From Purshia tridentata (Eukaryota > Streptophyta > Magnoliopsida > Rosales > Rosaceae), in contig QANT01004018.1 in assembly GCA_003254885.1 (NCBI GenBank), positions 1-21,683 of the forward strand: 21,683 nt of DNA, read 5' to 3'. The notes below the pieces were generated by a model. The model worked only from the letters and a program-made list of their open reading frames with translations, did no database searches and was not told the DNA's origin. Each line of letters opens with the position of its first letter. Position 1 is the stretch's first letter. Shown here in pieces: positions 1-11,455 of this stretch. The position numbers and the translations under genes are program-made.

Positions 1-3000
1 CTCAAACCCATAGAGGATGTAAGATTTTTGTTTTTATTTTCTATTTTTTTACTGTTTTTGTGTGTGTTTTGTATTTCTGTGATTTTGTGATTTTTTGTAG
101 TTTTTGTTTACTGACGTGGGCTTTTGATTTTTACATGTTCAAATTGGCTATGCTGAAAGAGTGGATTGAAATTGTAAATTCCTATATTATAGTCTTAAAT
201 TTCTTCTTTTTTTTTGGGGAGGAAAAGTTTTTGTTTAAGCAAACTTTTCTGGTTAATTTATGTTTCGCTTATTTGGGTATGTTTTGATTTTGGGTTTTGA
301 AATTTTTTTTTTTTAATTGTTCTGAGGTGTTACCTGTTAAATTATTGATTTTGGGTGATTTGAATTATGAAAATGGGATGGAATTTGGTTTAGATGAATG
401 TATGGAGGGACAAGAGTGCTGCTTGGCCCGTGGCCAACCCTGTTGTGACTTGTGCTTCAGTTTCTGATGCTGGTTTCCCAAGTAATTTTGTTGCTGATCC
501 TTTCCTCTATGTACAGGTAACTGTTCTGGTCTTTGTTCAAATAAGTTAGTTTTTTCATTTCCGATATATAATTGATGGCATCTCAATTGAGTTTCACTGA
601 TTTTCAGAATTCAAGGAACAATTTTCTGTACTAAAGCAAGGAACTTGTATGTTTATAACCTTGAGGACTAAATGGTTATAAAATTGTATTTATAGTTATG
701 CTTGTGAAAGGCAATTCGGATGATTTTGATTTACGTGGCTTGTGTCCTACCGTTCTGATGGGCAATAGCTGGTCTTCTAATTTTTTATGCGAATATAGAA
801 ATTGGAGAGGTCTAGAGCCTTACACTTTGTGTTTGGTGGTTATTAATTGAAAATAAATTGTTGATTTCATAGTTGAGCTCTAGGATATTTTGTTGTTTTG
901 ATGAAGTTACATGGTTCTATGTGAGAAAGGATCAACCTATATTAATGCTACGTTTCGATGACAGAGATAATATGCAATTTATATGAATTTGGAAAAACAT
1001 GGATACAATGATGAGGTGTACACTAGTAAGTGTTATATTCTTGATAAATTTTTCTACCATATAACAGTCTAATTTTTCCATGTATTCTCACTTCAAAAGT
1101 TATCCATAGTAGATATCATAAGCCTTTCTCATGTTTAAACTTTAGTTATAATTATTTTCTATACTAGAAGTGGCTGTGCATTTGCATTTGAGGTTTATCC
1201 AATGTGTACCAAGTATCTCACACATTTTCAAGTTTAACAACTTTGTTCTAATACATTTACAAAGTATCGGATAAATACTGAGGAGTTTTGGTAATGATAT
1301 CTGATAAGTTTTTAATGTGTAATGTAGAATTATTACATAGATTAAGAAGCCTCAGTAAGTTGACAAATTTGCTTTAACTGCTAATGATGATTTGAAGTTG
1401 GTTTAGATTTTTGGCCCTTGAGGGTGGGGCCTTGGAGATTTTCCATATGTAGAATTTAAATACACCATTGTATGAAAATTGTTGATGGAAGTTTGCATTG
1501 CAACAGATGACGCTTGGATGCTATGTGGTATTGATTTTTTGGGAAACTGGTACTTTGCAGATTATGCATTGGATGATATAAACTTCTGCAGAACTGGAAA
1601 ATAGAAAAGTGAAAATGTAACGTTTTCTTCGATACTTGGATGTTAAAAAGCATGACCATTGTAGTTTAAAAAAGATTTAGTTGTATAACTAACAAAAATC
1701 AGGCTTTAATTGCATGTGAAAACTAATTTAGATTTTTTTAAGTTATGAAATTCTGGACTATAATGAAATTTAATTTTGAAACAGTGAAATATTTTGCAAG
1801 CAGTTTCAAAATTATTTATCCACTCATCTATACAATATCTTACACATCCATATGCTTTTTATCAAAGAGGACATTTGTTATGCAATATTGAAAGGGCAGA
1901 AATTGAACTTCTGGGAGAATATCTGAAAATACTGGTAACATTTGGTGTGTGTTCTTGGGGGTGGGGGTGTTGTGGAGGATCTTTCCAGATTGTGTTACTT
2001 GTCTACAGAAATCATCTTTATGTGCAGGTGTCAGTGTGTATATAGTTACCATCACCCCCTTTTCATTCCTGGTTGGTCGCAATTATATTGAACTTTGTGG
2101 ATACCATTGCTCTCAGTCAAAACACCATGTTGCTCGGTGCTGGCTAGATTTGGATTATCAGTTTGTCCTTCTGTAATATTAGTTTTTGTTAGTAAACCAT
2201 TTGTTGACAGTACTGGCTCCTACTCTACTGCATAGGAGATTAAGTGCATGATGGATGTGGTTCATTATTGTTAATTTGTGTCAAACTTCATTCATGCACC
2301 ATTTGACATTGTGTTATTAGTATGCTTGATTGATTGACATGATTTTGGTTAAAACCCATAGGATAGTGGGAAGTAATCCTTCTCTGTTGCTAACATGGCA
2401 CTCCTTTTCTTCACTGGATTGTTGTGGTGAGAACTTGGCTTAGATTTTTTCTCAATAGATTGTTTTAATAGTGGATTTACTTGACTTTACTGGTTGTGGG
2501 TCCATGTTGGATATAGATGCATCTAGGAACTTGATATTGTAGGACCGTGTGTTGATTCTGATAGTGCTTACTCAGGGACCACCAGTAGTTGAAAAAATTG
2601 CTAAAATTATTTGTGTGGTGCTGTTTTTATGCAGAAGGGACAACCATTATAAGTTGTCAAACTTTTCATCATTCTAGTTGAATTGTGAATTATCCTTTCT
2701 ATTTTCAAATTTCACTCAAAATAGTGGATGTCTTTTCTACTTGATTATACTAAGGCTCCATTTGTTTGGCCAGCAGTCTTATTGGCTCTGCAAATGTGTG
2801 TACGTACGTGTGTCATGCATGCTTGTATATGTATATTCTCATATACATATACAAGCATGTCTTAAGGTGTCAACTACTGGATTTTGCTTAGAATTACTTA
2901 GTCACACCATTCGATTATTTTGGCATCTTGTTTCAGGGAGATACTTTATACTTATTTTATGAAACCAAAAATTCAATCACTATGCAAGGAGATATTGGGG

Positions 3001-5590
3001 TTTCAAAAAGCATTGATAAGGGAGCAACATGGCAGCAATTGGGCATTGCCTTGGACGAAGAGTGGCATCTTTCTTACCCATATGTCTTCAACTACCTTGG
3101 CCAAGTAAGTTTTGATTTCTTTTACATGCATAACAACCCATTTGATTCAACCACCAAGGCAGATATTTCTTGAGTGGAAGTCAGAAAAGGAAAAAATTAT
3201 CTCCGCTCAATTTTTGATGCTATCTTTGGTCTTGTTGTAGTCTTTAGGCCTTCTACTATGATAAAGCCATTTTTCGATAGCCAAATCCCTTTTGGGGGTG
3301 TGAATAGTGTTTTTTGGGTATCAGTTTCACTATGGTACTGATACTCATATTTGGGTCTCAGAATTTTAATCTAGTTAAATTATGCTTAATATTAATTAAG
3401 TATTGAAAAAAGTTATACCATTGATTATATTTTAAGATCTTTAATTTAAGGTCAATATGGAATATATTTAAATATTTCATTTGTTTATCAAAATTAAAAT
3501 TTCTCTATTTTATTACCCAAAAACGATAAACATAACATTATTTATTTATCTTGTGATGGGTATACACAAAAAATACATAAAGAAAACCAAATACAAATAA
3601 CTAAAGTTTTTTAAGTATTCAAACATGTGGGCCCAGGACATTTGGGTATCACTTTTTCTTACCCTCAAATTTGGGTTTCAATATGGCAATCAACTCAAAA
3701 TGGCTATCACAATCCGGTGCATAGTGAAGAAGTTATGGTGAAATGTTAGCTATTTTAGCTTTCGGCTATCAAAATTCCGGTGCATAGTAGAAGGCATTAG
3801 GGCCGTATGTATAGGTGTATTGCCTGCGCAAAAACACCCATCATCTAATTATCTGAGGGAAATTTTTTATTACTGTTGCATAATTTCATTTGTACTGTTT
3901 CTTTCAGATATATATGATGCCTGAGAGTGGTGACAAAGGAGAACTTCGTCTGTACCGAGCACTAAATTTTCCTTTGCAGTGGACTCTGGAAAAAGTGATC
4001 ATGAAAAAGCCTCTTGTTGATTCATTCGTAATCAATTACAGTGGAATGTATTGGCTTTTTGGTTCAGATCACAGTGGATTTGGCACCAGAAAGAATGGAC
4101 AGTTGGAAATCTGGTATAGCAGCTCGCCCCTTGGTCCTTGGAAACCACACAAGAAGAACCCTATATATAATGTTGACAAGAGCTTTGGGGCTCGAAATGG
4201 AGGCAGACCATTTTTCTACAACGGAAATCTTTATCGTTTTGGTCAAGACTGTGGTGAAACTTATGGGAGAAGGGTGCGCACCTTTAAGGTGGAAGTTCTT
4301 ACTAAAGATGAATATAAAGAAGTTGAAGTCTCCTTAGGCTTAACAGAGCCAAGTAAGGGTCGCAATGCATGGAATGGTGCTCGCTACCATCATCTTGATG
4401 TACAGAAACTAAATACTGGCGAGTGGATTGCAGTAATGGATGGAGACAGGGTGCCTTCAGGAGATTCAGTTCGGAGGTTAGTTCTTGGTAGTGCTTCAGT
4501 TGCCATTGTTGCTATACTTGTTATATTACTTGGTGTACTACTTGGAGTCGTGAAGTGCTTGATTCCCCTCAATTGGTGCACTCCCAACTCAGCTAAGAGA
4601 AGTGATGCATTCTTGTTCTGGGAAAGGTCATATTTGTTTTCTTCCAAACTGAGACGGTTTTGCAGCCGATTGAACAGAGAAGTTTCACTCCTCAGATGTA
4701 GGATTAAACCTAATACCTGTGCTGGAAGACTGGTTCTTGCTATACTTTTGGCATTCGGAGTTGCAGCTATGTGCACAGGGGTTAAATATATCTATGGTGG
4801 CAATGGGGCAGAGGAAGGTTATGCATGGAAAGGTCACTACTCACAGTTCACCATGTTAACAATGACCTATGATGCTCGTCTCTGGAATTTGAAAATGTAT
4901 GTGAAACACTATTCTAGATGTTCCTCAGTGCGCGAAATTGTCGTGGTGTGGAACAAGGGAATACCTCCTGAAGTGAGTGATTTTGACTCAGCAGTGCCAG
5001 TTAGGATCAGAGTAGAGAAACAAAACTCACTGAATAATCGGTTCAAGTTGGATTCTTTGATAAAGACTCGGGCTGTTCTGGAGCTTGACGACGACATTAT
5101 GATGACTTGCAATGATATCGAGCGGGGATTCAGGATATGGCGTCAACACCCAGATCGTATAGTGGGTTTCTACCCCCGGCTCATTGCCGGAACCCCATTG
5201 AAGTATAGAGGTGAGAAATATGCCCGGACTCATAATGGGTACAACATGGTTCTCACAGGGGCAGCTTTCCTTGATGGTCAAGTAGCTTTTGAGAGGTATT
5301 GGGGTGAAGAAGCTAGGCAAGGGAGGGAACTGGTGGACAAGTTTTTTAACTGCGAGGACGTGCTGATGAATTTCTTGTATGCAAATTCTAGCGCATCCCA
5401 AACTGTGGAATATGTGAGGCCAGCATGGGCTATAGATACGTCAAAGTTATCCGGTGCTGCGATTAGCCGAAATACGAAAGTTCACTACCATATAAGGAGC
5501 AACTGCCTCCTAAAATTTTCTGAGATATATGGAAGTTTGGCTGGGCGCAAGTGGGAATTCGATGGGCGGAAGGATGGTTGGGATTTATAG
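1..5590 (+). CDS. GINT1: Glucosamine inositolphosphorylceramide transferase 1-like GT64 glycosyltransferase (3' part, 5' end off the window)
   Basis: Coding segments are 1-18, 394-516, 2937-3104 and 3908-5590 (stop TAG). All three introns are GT-AG and phase 0, giving 663 C-terminal residues. The Arabidopsis protein (At5g04500) is about 765 residues, so roughly 100 N-terminal residues are missing. Seen in order (window residue numbers): an N-terminal beta-propeller/GH43-like region spanning about residues 20-290; a hydrophobic segment at about 294-320; a second at about 375-400; then the GT64 (exostosin-like) domain at about 415-655. That domain holds the acidic ELDDDIMM motif (DDD at 497-499, the expected UDP-sugar/metal site) and the later FFNCEDVLMNF motif. 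Known for the family: Golgi enzyme adding GlcN(Ac) to inositol phosphorylceramide in GIPC sphingolipid synthesis. The reading frame shows no disruption. Identification rests on the joined architecture; specificity for GlcN(Ac) is inferred from orthology. Confidence 0.9.
517..2936 (+). other. GINT1 intron 2 (2420 bp), unusually long
   Basis: The donor follows a codon-final CAG at 516 (CAG|GTAACT) and the acceptor is TTTCAG|GGA at 2936/2937. The interior is T-rich and AT-rich. I see no coding exon or complete transposon. The only notable structure is the perfect hairpin near its 3' end. The short ORFs inside are not conserved-looking and are not called. Confidence 0.8.
2818..2859. repeat. Perfect 19-bp inverted repeat with 4-nt loop in GINT1 intron 2
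   Basis: The left arm CATGCTTGTATATGTATAT (2818-2836) and the right arm (2841-2859) are exact reverse complements separated by TCTC. It lies 77 bp upstream of the exon 3 acceptor, so a stem could form in the pre-mRNA close to the splice site, or a cruciform in DNA. No larger element boundaries or target-site duplications are visible around it. Confidence 0.9.
3247..3796. mobile_element. MITE-like element with terminal inverted repeats in GINT1 intron 3
   Basis: The 550-bp element starts with GGCCTTCTACTATG and ends with the complement of TGCCTTCTACTATG: 13 matching terminal bases, followed inward by partly matching sequence ending in GATAGCC on both sides. It is flanked by a 3-bp TTA direct repeat (3244-3246 and 3797-3799), which fits a PIF/Harbinger (Tourist-like) target duplication. 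A second, diverged copy of the right terminal sequence lies subterminally at 3702-3729 (the GGCTATCA...CCGGTGCATAGTGAAG motif). There is no transposase ORF, so it is non-autonomous. It sits wholly inside intron 3 (3105-3907). The superfamily assignment is an inference from only 3 bp of TSD. Confidence 0.7.
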
Positions 5591-6355
5591 CCAGGGAAGT
5601 ACATTAGCTAGTCACTTACCAACTCTTGAGTTTGTTAATCCTTCTCTCTTCCTATTAGTAAATTTTTAATAATTTATCTTTTCCTCCCTCCCCCCTGTGT
5701 GTGAATTTCGTGTTGGGGAATTCAGTTTATGAATAGATTTGAAATTTCATCAGTAAAATGTACATTGCTTTTGGCATTTTCTTTTGTGTTGCTTGCCTGA
5801 AATTGATCTAGTGTGGGTGGTTATTTCTCTCGAGTTTGGACCTCTCATGGAAATGTGATCATTTTTTGCCTTTGTAGTGGGCGCAAATTGAATGACTGCA
5901 TTTTGTGGATGTTAAAATGTTGGCTGTAAATGCTTTTGAGAAAATGACTAATGAGAGAAAAGAGCAAAGGGATGGTAAATTGGACCATCCATACTAAAAT
6001 GGATGAGAAATTTGCATGGTGCCATATTGAAATGGCAATGAAATGTCATGTATCATGGATGTGCAAAGGGTTGAATAATATTGGTGCTTCTTGATGATCT
6101 TGTATGGTTGATACTTTATTATAACGGGGTTGTTTATGTATATTAGGCTAGAAAATGATTTTCGCGGCAAAAAAACACTAGTAGTGTGGATTATTTCACT
6201 ACATTTGAAATTCCTATTTCCAAATGTACCCCTTAATGAATATTTATTTCCTTTGTTACAGAAGATTATCTGTTGAAAAGGAAAATTACACAGAGGAATC
6301 ATAATTCATAAGCTTTCACCTCCTCAATACTAGCAAAATCCCATATGCCTACGAC
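5591..6355. other. GINT1 3' flank / PPR 5' flank
   Basis: This 765-bp gap runs from the GINT1 stop to the PPR start. It must contain the GINT1 3'-UTR and the PPR promoter and leader. I see no ORF with gene-like composition, no RNA gene and no clear transposon. Both flanking genes point the same way. Confidence 0.7.
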
Positions 6356-8185
6356 ATGAACTCCCAAGAACTATGGGTCCATGCTTATGGCAGACTCAAA
6401 TCTTGCAAATCAATAAGCACAACACAGCTCAAACAATTCCATGCATTTCTCATCAAAACAAGGCCTCTCCCTCTCCCTCAACACCACCCCATATATCCCA
6501 AACTCTCCATTTCTTCTCAAAAAGACCTCTCTAATTACATTTTCTCCTTCTTAAACCACTTGGAAAAGCCAGACCTCTGCCTCAGCCTCTACAATGCCAT
6601 CATCCAAGGCCTTCCTTCAAACCCCAAAAACAAAACAAACCCACTTCTCATAGCATTCGAATTGCTTCGACATATGCTTGTCAATGGCTTTCTTCCTGAC
6701 AACTACACTGTACCTTTTGTTCTCAAGGCCTGTGCACAGTCTCGGGCACTCAGAGAAGGCCAGCAAATTCACTCCTATGCTATCAAAACCGGGCTTGTTT
6801 TATCCAATGTGTACGTAAAGAACACTCTCATGAGGCTCTATGCTGTTTGTGGAGTTATAGATTATGTCCGAATGTTGTTTGATGAAGGTCCTCAGAGGGA
6901 CTTGGTGTCGTGGACTACACTTATTCAGGGTTATGTTAAAATGGGGTTCGCCAGAGAAGGCGTGGAAGCCTTCTTTGAGATGTGTGATACTAAGTTGAGG
7001 GCAGATGAGATGACATTGGTCATTGTCCTCTCTGCTTGCTCTAAATTGGGAGACTTGAGCTTGGGTAGGAAGATAAATGAGTACCTATATGATAATGGGG
7101 TATGTCCAGATGTTTTTATAGGCAATGCATTGGTTGATATGTACTTGAAGTGCGGGGATGCAGAATCTGCACATAAAGTGTTTAGTGAGATGCCTGTGAG
7201 GAATGTGGTTTCTTGGAATTCAATGATATCAGGTTTGGCACATCAAGGGAAGTTTAAGGAAGCACTGGACATGTTCTGGGAGATGCAAAGAGTAGGACTT
7301 GAGCCGGATGATGTCACTTTAGTTGGTGTTTTGAATTCGTGTGCGAATCTTGGAGTACTTGAGTTGGGGAAATGGGTGCATGCTTATGTTGAGAGAAATC
7401 AGATTGAGGCAGATGGGTTTATAGGCAATGCACTTGTGGATATGTATGCTAAGTGTGGAAGCATCGACCAAGCCTTTAGGGTGTTTCGAGGCATGAAATG
7501 CAAAGATGTATATTCATATACCGCCATGATTGTTGGGTTAGCTATGCATGGGGAAGCAGAGATGGCATTGGATATATTCTCCGAGATGCCTAGAAAGGGC
7601 ATTGAACCAGATGAGGTGACATTTATAGGAGTTCTAGCAGCATGTAGTCATGGAGGACTTGTGGCAGAGGGTCAGAAGTATTTTAGGGACATGTCAAGTG
7701 TGTACAAGCTTAGGCCTCGGACAGAGCATTATGGTTGCATGGTAGACCTTTTAGGCCGTGCTGGGTTAATAATTGAGGCAGAGGAGCTTGTTGAAAACAT
7801 GCCAATTGAGCCTGATGCCTTCGTCTGGGGTGCCCTATTGGGAGCCTGTAGGATCCATGGGAAAGTAGAGCTTGCAGAATGTGTGGTGAAAAAACTAATG
7901 GAGGTCGAGCCAGAGAGAGATGGCACTTATGTGCTTATGTCAAACATATATTCCTCTGCAAATAGATGGAGGGATGCAGTGAAGTTGAGAAGGGCAATGA
8001 AAGGAAAGAACATGAAGAAAACTCCTGGGTGTAGTTCAATAGAACTAGATGGTGTGGTTCATGAATTCAGAAAGGGTGACAAATCACATAAAAGAAGTAA
8101 AGACATATACAAATTGCTGGAAGGGATTATGAGCCACATAAAGAATTTTGAGCTTTTGGCACACACAAGTACATTTTTTTGGTAA
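6356..8185 (+). CDS. PLS-class pentatricopeptide repeat protein, E/E+ subgroup (no DYW domain)
   Basis: This is one uninterrupted 609-codon exon, as is usual for the family. A PLS array runs over about residues 71-487 (P-L-S triplets, ending with L2 and S2 motifs). It is followed by E1 (from about 488), E2 and a short E+ segment (from about 558, GCSSIELDG...GDKSH). The chain then stops without a DYW deaminase domain. Family knowledge: such proteins bind specific mitochondrial or plastid transcripts and direct C-to-U editing, recruiting a DYW deaminase in trans. The N-terminal 70 residues hold a degenerate repeat (QLKQFHAFLIKT) and no obvious classical transit peptide, so the target organelle is not decided here. 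The start is the first in-frame ATG (6356) of the ORF. I cannot name an exact orthologue; the family call is very secure. Confidence 0.93.
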   Translation: MNSQELWVHAYGRLKSCKSISTTQLKQFHAFLIKTRPLPLPQHHPIYPKLSISSQKDLSNYIFSFLNHLEKPDLCLSLYNAIIQGLPSNPKNKTNPLLIAFELLRHMLVNGFLPDNYTVPFVLKACAQSRALREGQQIHSYAIKTGLVLSNVYVKNTLMRLYAVCGVIDYVRMLFDEGPQRDLVSWTTLIQGYVKMGFAREGVEAFFEMCDTKLRADEMTLVIVLSACSKLGDLSLGRKINEYLYDNGVCPDVFIGNALVDMYLKCGDAESAHKVFSEMPVRNVVSWNSMISGLAHQGKFKEALDMFWEMQRVGLEPDDVTLVGVLNSCANLGVLELGKWVHAYVERNQIEADGFIGNALVDMYAKCGSIDQAFRVFRGMKCKDVYSYTAMIVGLAMHGEAEMALDIFSEMPRKGIEPDEVTFIGVLAACSHGGLVAEGQKYFRDMSSVYKLRPRTEHYGCMVDLLGRAGLIIEAEELVENMPIEPDAFVWGALLGACRIHGKVELAECVVKKLMEVEPERDGTYVLMSNIYSSANRWRDAVKLRRAMKGKNMKKTPGCSSIELDGVVHEFRKGDKSHKRSKDIYKLLEGIMSHIKNFELLAHTSTFFW

Positions 8186-8877
8186 TTAAGGCATATCAAC
8201 AGAAGATTGTTCCAATAGATTGAGAAAGAAAAGGGTTGGCATGTTGCGGCTGGCAACATCAACTTGATCCCACGGTTCAACATCATGTGCTTTGAGAGTG
8301 AGGATATATTGCAGCATCTGAGAGGTAAGAAAGAAGATCAAAATTGATTATTCATTTTTGTCAACCAAGAGGTAAGCTTATGTAAATATTTATCTTGTAA
8401 TTATTAACTGCACTCCGCACTCCACTTCAAGATTTATCTTGTAATGGATTCACTTGTATTTTTCAAGATAAATCAACTTTAATTGTAGTTAATTAGTCTA
8501 CTGTGCCTTATTATAATCTAGGTTTTCTCATGCATAAGCTGCTTTTTTGGTCTTCTATGTACATAATAGAACAGCAAACAGGATACCGATTTTGTCTTGT
8601 TTTGACAATCATCTCGGCATCTAGGTTTTTCAAATTTCATGTTAGTCTGGAATTTTATAATTTGCAAGGGTGTGTTTCAATTTGGTTGCCTTCTTATTAG
8701 GGTTCAAGCACATTTGTTTGATAGTCTACTGCTTAATGTAGAGCATAGGCTGCAACAATATTTCTGGAGTCCATGGTCCCGAGTTGTTGGGCTAATTTTA
8801 CCCAATACAACATGAAGTTGATGAACCAAGCTTCAGCTTTCCCATAAGTACAGAAAAGCTAGGGTACAGAAGGTAAT
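8186..8877. other. PPR 3' flank
   Basis: This is gene-free. The segment ATTTATCTTGTAAT occurs twice in direct orientation (8388-8401, and again starting at 8434). GATTTATCTTG at 8432-8442 also has an exact inverted partner at 8464-8474, so a small 11-bp stem is possible just downstream of the PPR gene. Nothing else stands out. Confidence 0.6.
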
Positions 8878-8980
8878 GGGTTGCTATTTGCACCCAAAAA
8901 ACTTGATCACCACAGCCAACACTCACAATACCAATTTTACCCTTTTTCATTTAAATTTTTGGGTGTGAATAACAACACCC
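8878..8980. mobile_element. Small foldback/MITE-like element
   Basis: The left end GGGTTGCTATTTGCACCCAA is matched by the complement of the right end, which begins GGGTGTTGTTATTCACACCC. Both are followed inward by a run of A residues. The unit is about 103 bp with imperfect terminal inverted repeats. I do not see a convincing target-site duplication, so the boundaries and class are uncertain. Confidence 0.4.
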
Positions 8981-11455
8981 AAGTATATAGTAAGCCCTTG
9001 GATTTTGGACAGGTACGAAGGGCACAATTTTTAATTAGTTGTTTATTGCAGTTGGATGACCTACACGCATGTCCCTAGTTGCTAATCCACAAGACAGTGG
9101 GAGAAGGCAATCAAAGAACCACACAACTAGCTTGCCTCCAAGAAAGAGTACAGTTTGATGCCTGCAGAATTGGGTTTAATTGGAAATTATTATCAACTTA
9201 TCCGACATTACCATATCAAAGAAATGTGTTTCAGTGCCATAAGCTTTGGAAACTATATTTTATTAAATCACAGTTCTCTGTGACTACAGCCACAAACCTG
9301 CCCATTTCATTCCCTTTCGTTAACAAACATCCACTCCTTTAACCAACAGAGCTAATCTTAATAGTCTAGTAGTCTTTTTCAATCAAACTTTGTGTTCTAG
9401 TTTTCATGGACAAAGAGGCCTTTTGCCAAGTCCAACTCAAATACTCAATGCTCAGAATTTATACCCCTTTTGGTTGTTTGGTTTTGTTTGCCTTTGGAAC
9501 CGTTTCATAGAAAAGTTTCTCTTGTTTGTTATATACCCATGTCTGGATTGTTGGATGCAAAAGTGAAGATATCTTATTTAGTGTTGATTTTTACGTTGGA
9601 ATTTGGATTGACAAACATCATAATTTTTAAAGTCACACGCTCACCAAAAATATATATATTGTTGGTTCATTTTCTAATAGTTTAAAATTTTGAGATTCAG
9701 CAATTGTTAAATGGGTATTAGAGTTTTCGTTACAAGGGAACTTGTGGGTTTGAAATCTCCTAGTTACCTTCTTTGATTATTTGTTAACTTGACTTGAGTT
9801 TTTGAGATTAGTGATTATCTAACATTTTAATGTGCATAAGATTCAAGATTAAAACAACATTATTACATATAATCATTTCGTGGAGTTTGGGACTTGGGAG
9901 GTATACAAAACATGTTTATGCACTTTGCCCTTTATAAAATGGAATAGATTGAAGAGGGCAAATCTTCATAAATTAATCCCACAGTTAATAGGAATCACCA
10001 AGATTGAAGCTTCAAAACAAATCAGCATTAAACTTAAATCCCACATGCATGAAGTACTTATACCCTAACTTGGATTCTATGCATTTTGGTTTTCAAACAA
10101 GTACTTTAGTTTGGGACCAAAAACATTGAGGACTAAAACAATAAATTCTTTTCTTTCCAAGACACAAGTAATTGAACAAAGAAATTTTGGGTCATTTTCC
10201 AAAAAATGAAGGCTTGGACAGTTGGACAGTTGAACCAGTAATGATACGGTCAAGATATGAACTAATACTATGACATGGGTTTGTGAGAGAGAGAGAGAGG
10301 CGTCATCAGCAACTGTCCCTCAACATTTTTGCTTTTGCAGTTTTGGCTATTACTATTCTTAGCAAAACATACAGTACTACTTTCCAGGGAAGCAGGGCGT
10401 GCTCCACAAAAATAAAAATGAATGAAAAAATAAATAAAAAAGTTCTGCTGATATTAACAACATATCGACCTAATATTTAAAGGCTATAAGTGAAAAAAAA
10501 AAATCTAATATCCATTTGACACCTTAAAAATTTAAGGCAATATTTGCAGATAAAAATTAATACCTTAATTTACTAAAATTTTCAAATTATTTTTTAAGTT
10601 TGGAACCGTAACACCATTAGGTAATGTTACTAATTCACATGTTATAATATGGGTGAACGACGAATTTAAATTTTGAAGATTTAATATTAATTAATACTTA
10701 CATCTTATAACATATATAAGTAGATTCAATAACAAAGTATAAATACATACATTGCCAGATTAGTTCGGATCTAAATGTTTAGATATCAAAGTATCTAACA
10801 TGTTGATGTTGTTAATTTAAATTCCCTGGAATATACCGATGTTATTTGCTATTAATTAATGAAAATGAAAGAAAAATTTAAAATTCATCTTCTTGTTGAG
10901 CGCTAAAACGGTTACGATGGTTAGTTTGGGCTGGCGGTTTGCATGGAGAGGTAAGAAGTGGGGTCCACACAAACTCTGTAACTACCAGTGGATTAAAAAT
11001 ACAGCTCCTACCTAAACTCACTCCAAGGAGAATAATCACAATTTGCGTGATTTTGCATTCTGCAATCCCAAACCCTCCTTTAACTGCTAGTGTTACGCCG
11101 GGTGACACAAATATTGGTACACCTGACCTACCCATAAGAAAAAAAAGATTGGGTGTACCATTCCTCCATTCATGTTTTCTACTGCTCTCTCTGTAATAGT
11201 AATAGATGTGTGATTCACATGTGGACCCCATGTATAATAAACAGATGGTACAAGACATGATCAACAAAGACAGTACTATGTCGCATGTCAGGACATAATG
11301 TCTCTATGAGTAGGGTTCCGAGGAGGATTAATTTTTGGTCCTTTATCATTTAATTTTAATCATGTATTTTTTATAAATTGTTGCAATTGAAGAACATCTT
11401 AGTATCCATTATTGGTAAGTCCATATAGTTTGAGTTAAATATTCTTTTTACCAAT
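8981..11455. other. Gene-free AT-rich intergenic DNA
   Basis: Only short, composition-poor ORFs occur. Minor items: a GA dinucleotide tract at about 10283-10300; a doubled TTGGACAG unit at about 10213-10230; and an inverted GGGGTCCACA pair (10961-10970 and 11220-11229) bracketing a 250-bp segment of slightly higher GC. I find no RNA gene or protein-coding exon that I can support. Confidence 0.55.

Noticed and set aside
1840..2176. Overlapping 75-83-codon ORFs inside GINT1 intron 2
   Set aside because: They lie between well-placed splice sites, have no family resemblance, and the GINT1 frame joins perfectly without them.
4390..5401. Antisense ORFs of 67-128 codons under the GINT1 last exon
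   Set aside because: They overlap a well-supported conserved coding exon and show no recognisable domain.
8186..8400. Search for a detached DYW domain downstream of the PPR stop
   Set aside because: No frame after the stop encodes the deaminase HxE or CxxC motifs or a DYW tail. The protein ends as an E+ type instead of a broken DYW gene.
9714..9760. tRNA- or retroelement primer-site-like words (GGTATTAGAG, GGTTTGAAATCTCC)
   Set aside because: There is no cloverleaf, no LTR to the left and no polypurine tract, so the resemblance is too weak to call.
10878..11267. 129-codon ORF on the minus strand, with an 85-codon ORF opposite
   Set aside because: It has no recognisable motif or splice context. 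The segment is bracketed by an inverted GGGGTCCACA and looks like repeat-derived or random sequence. A protein search with a clear family hit would reverse this.
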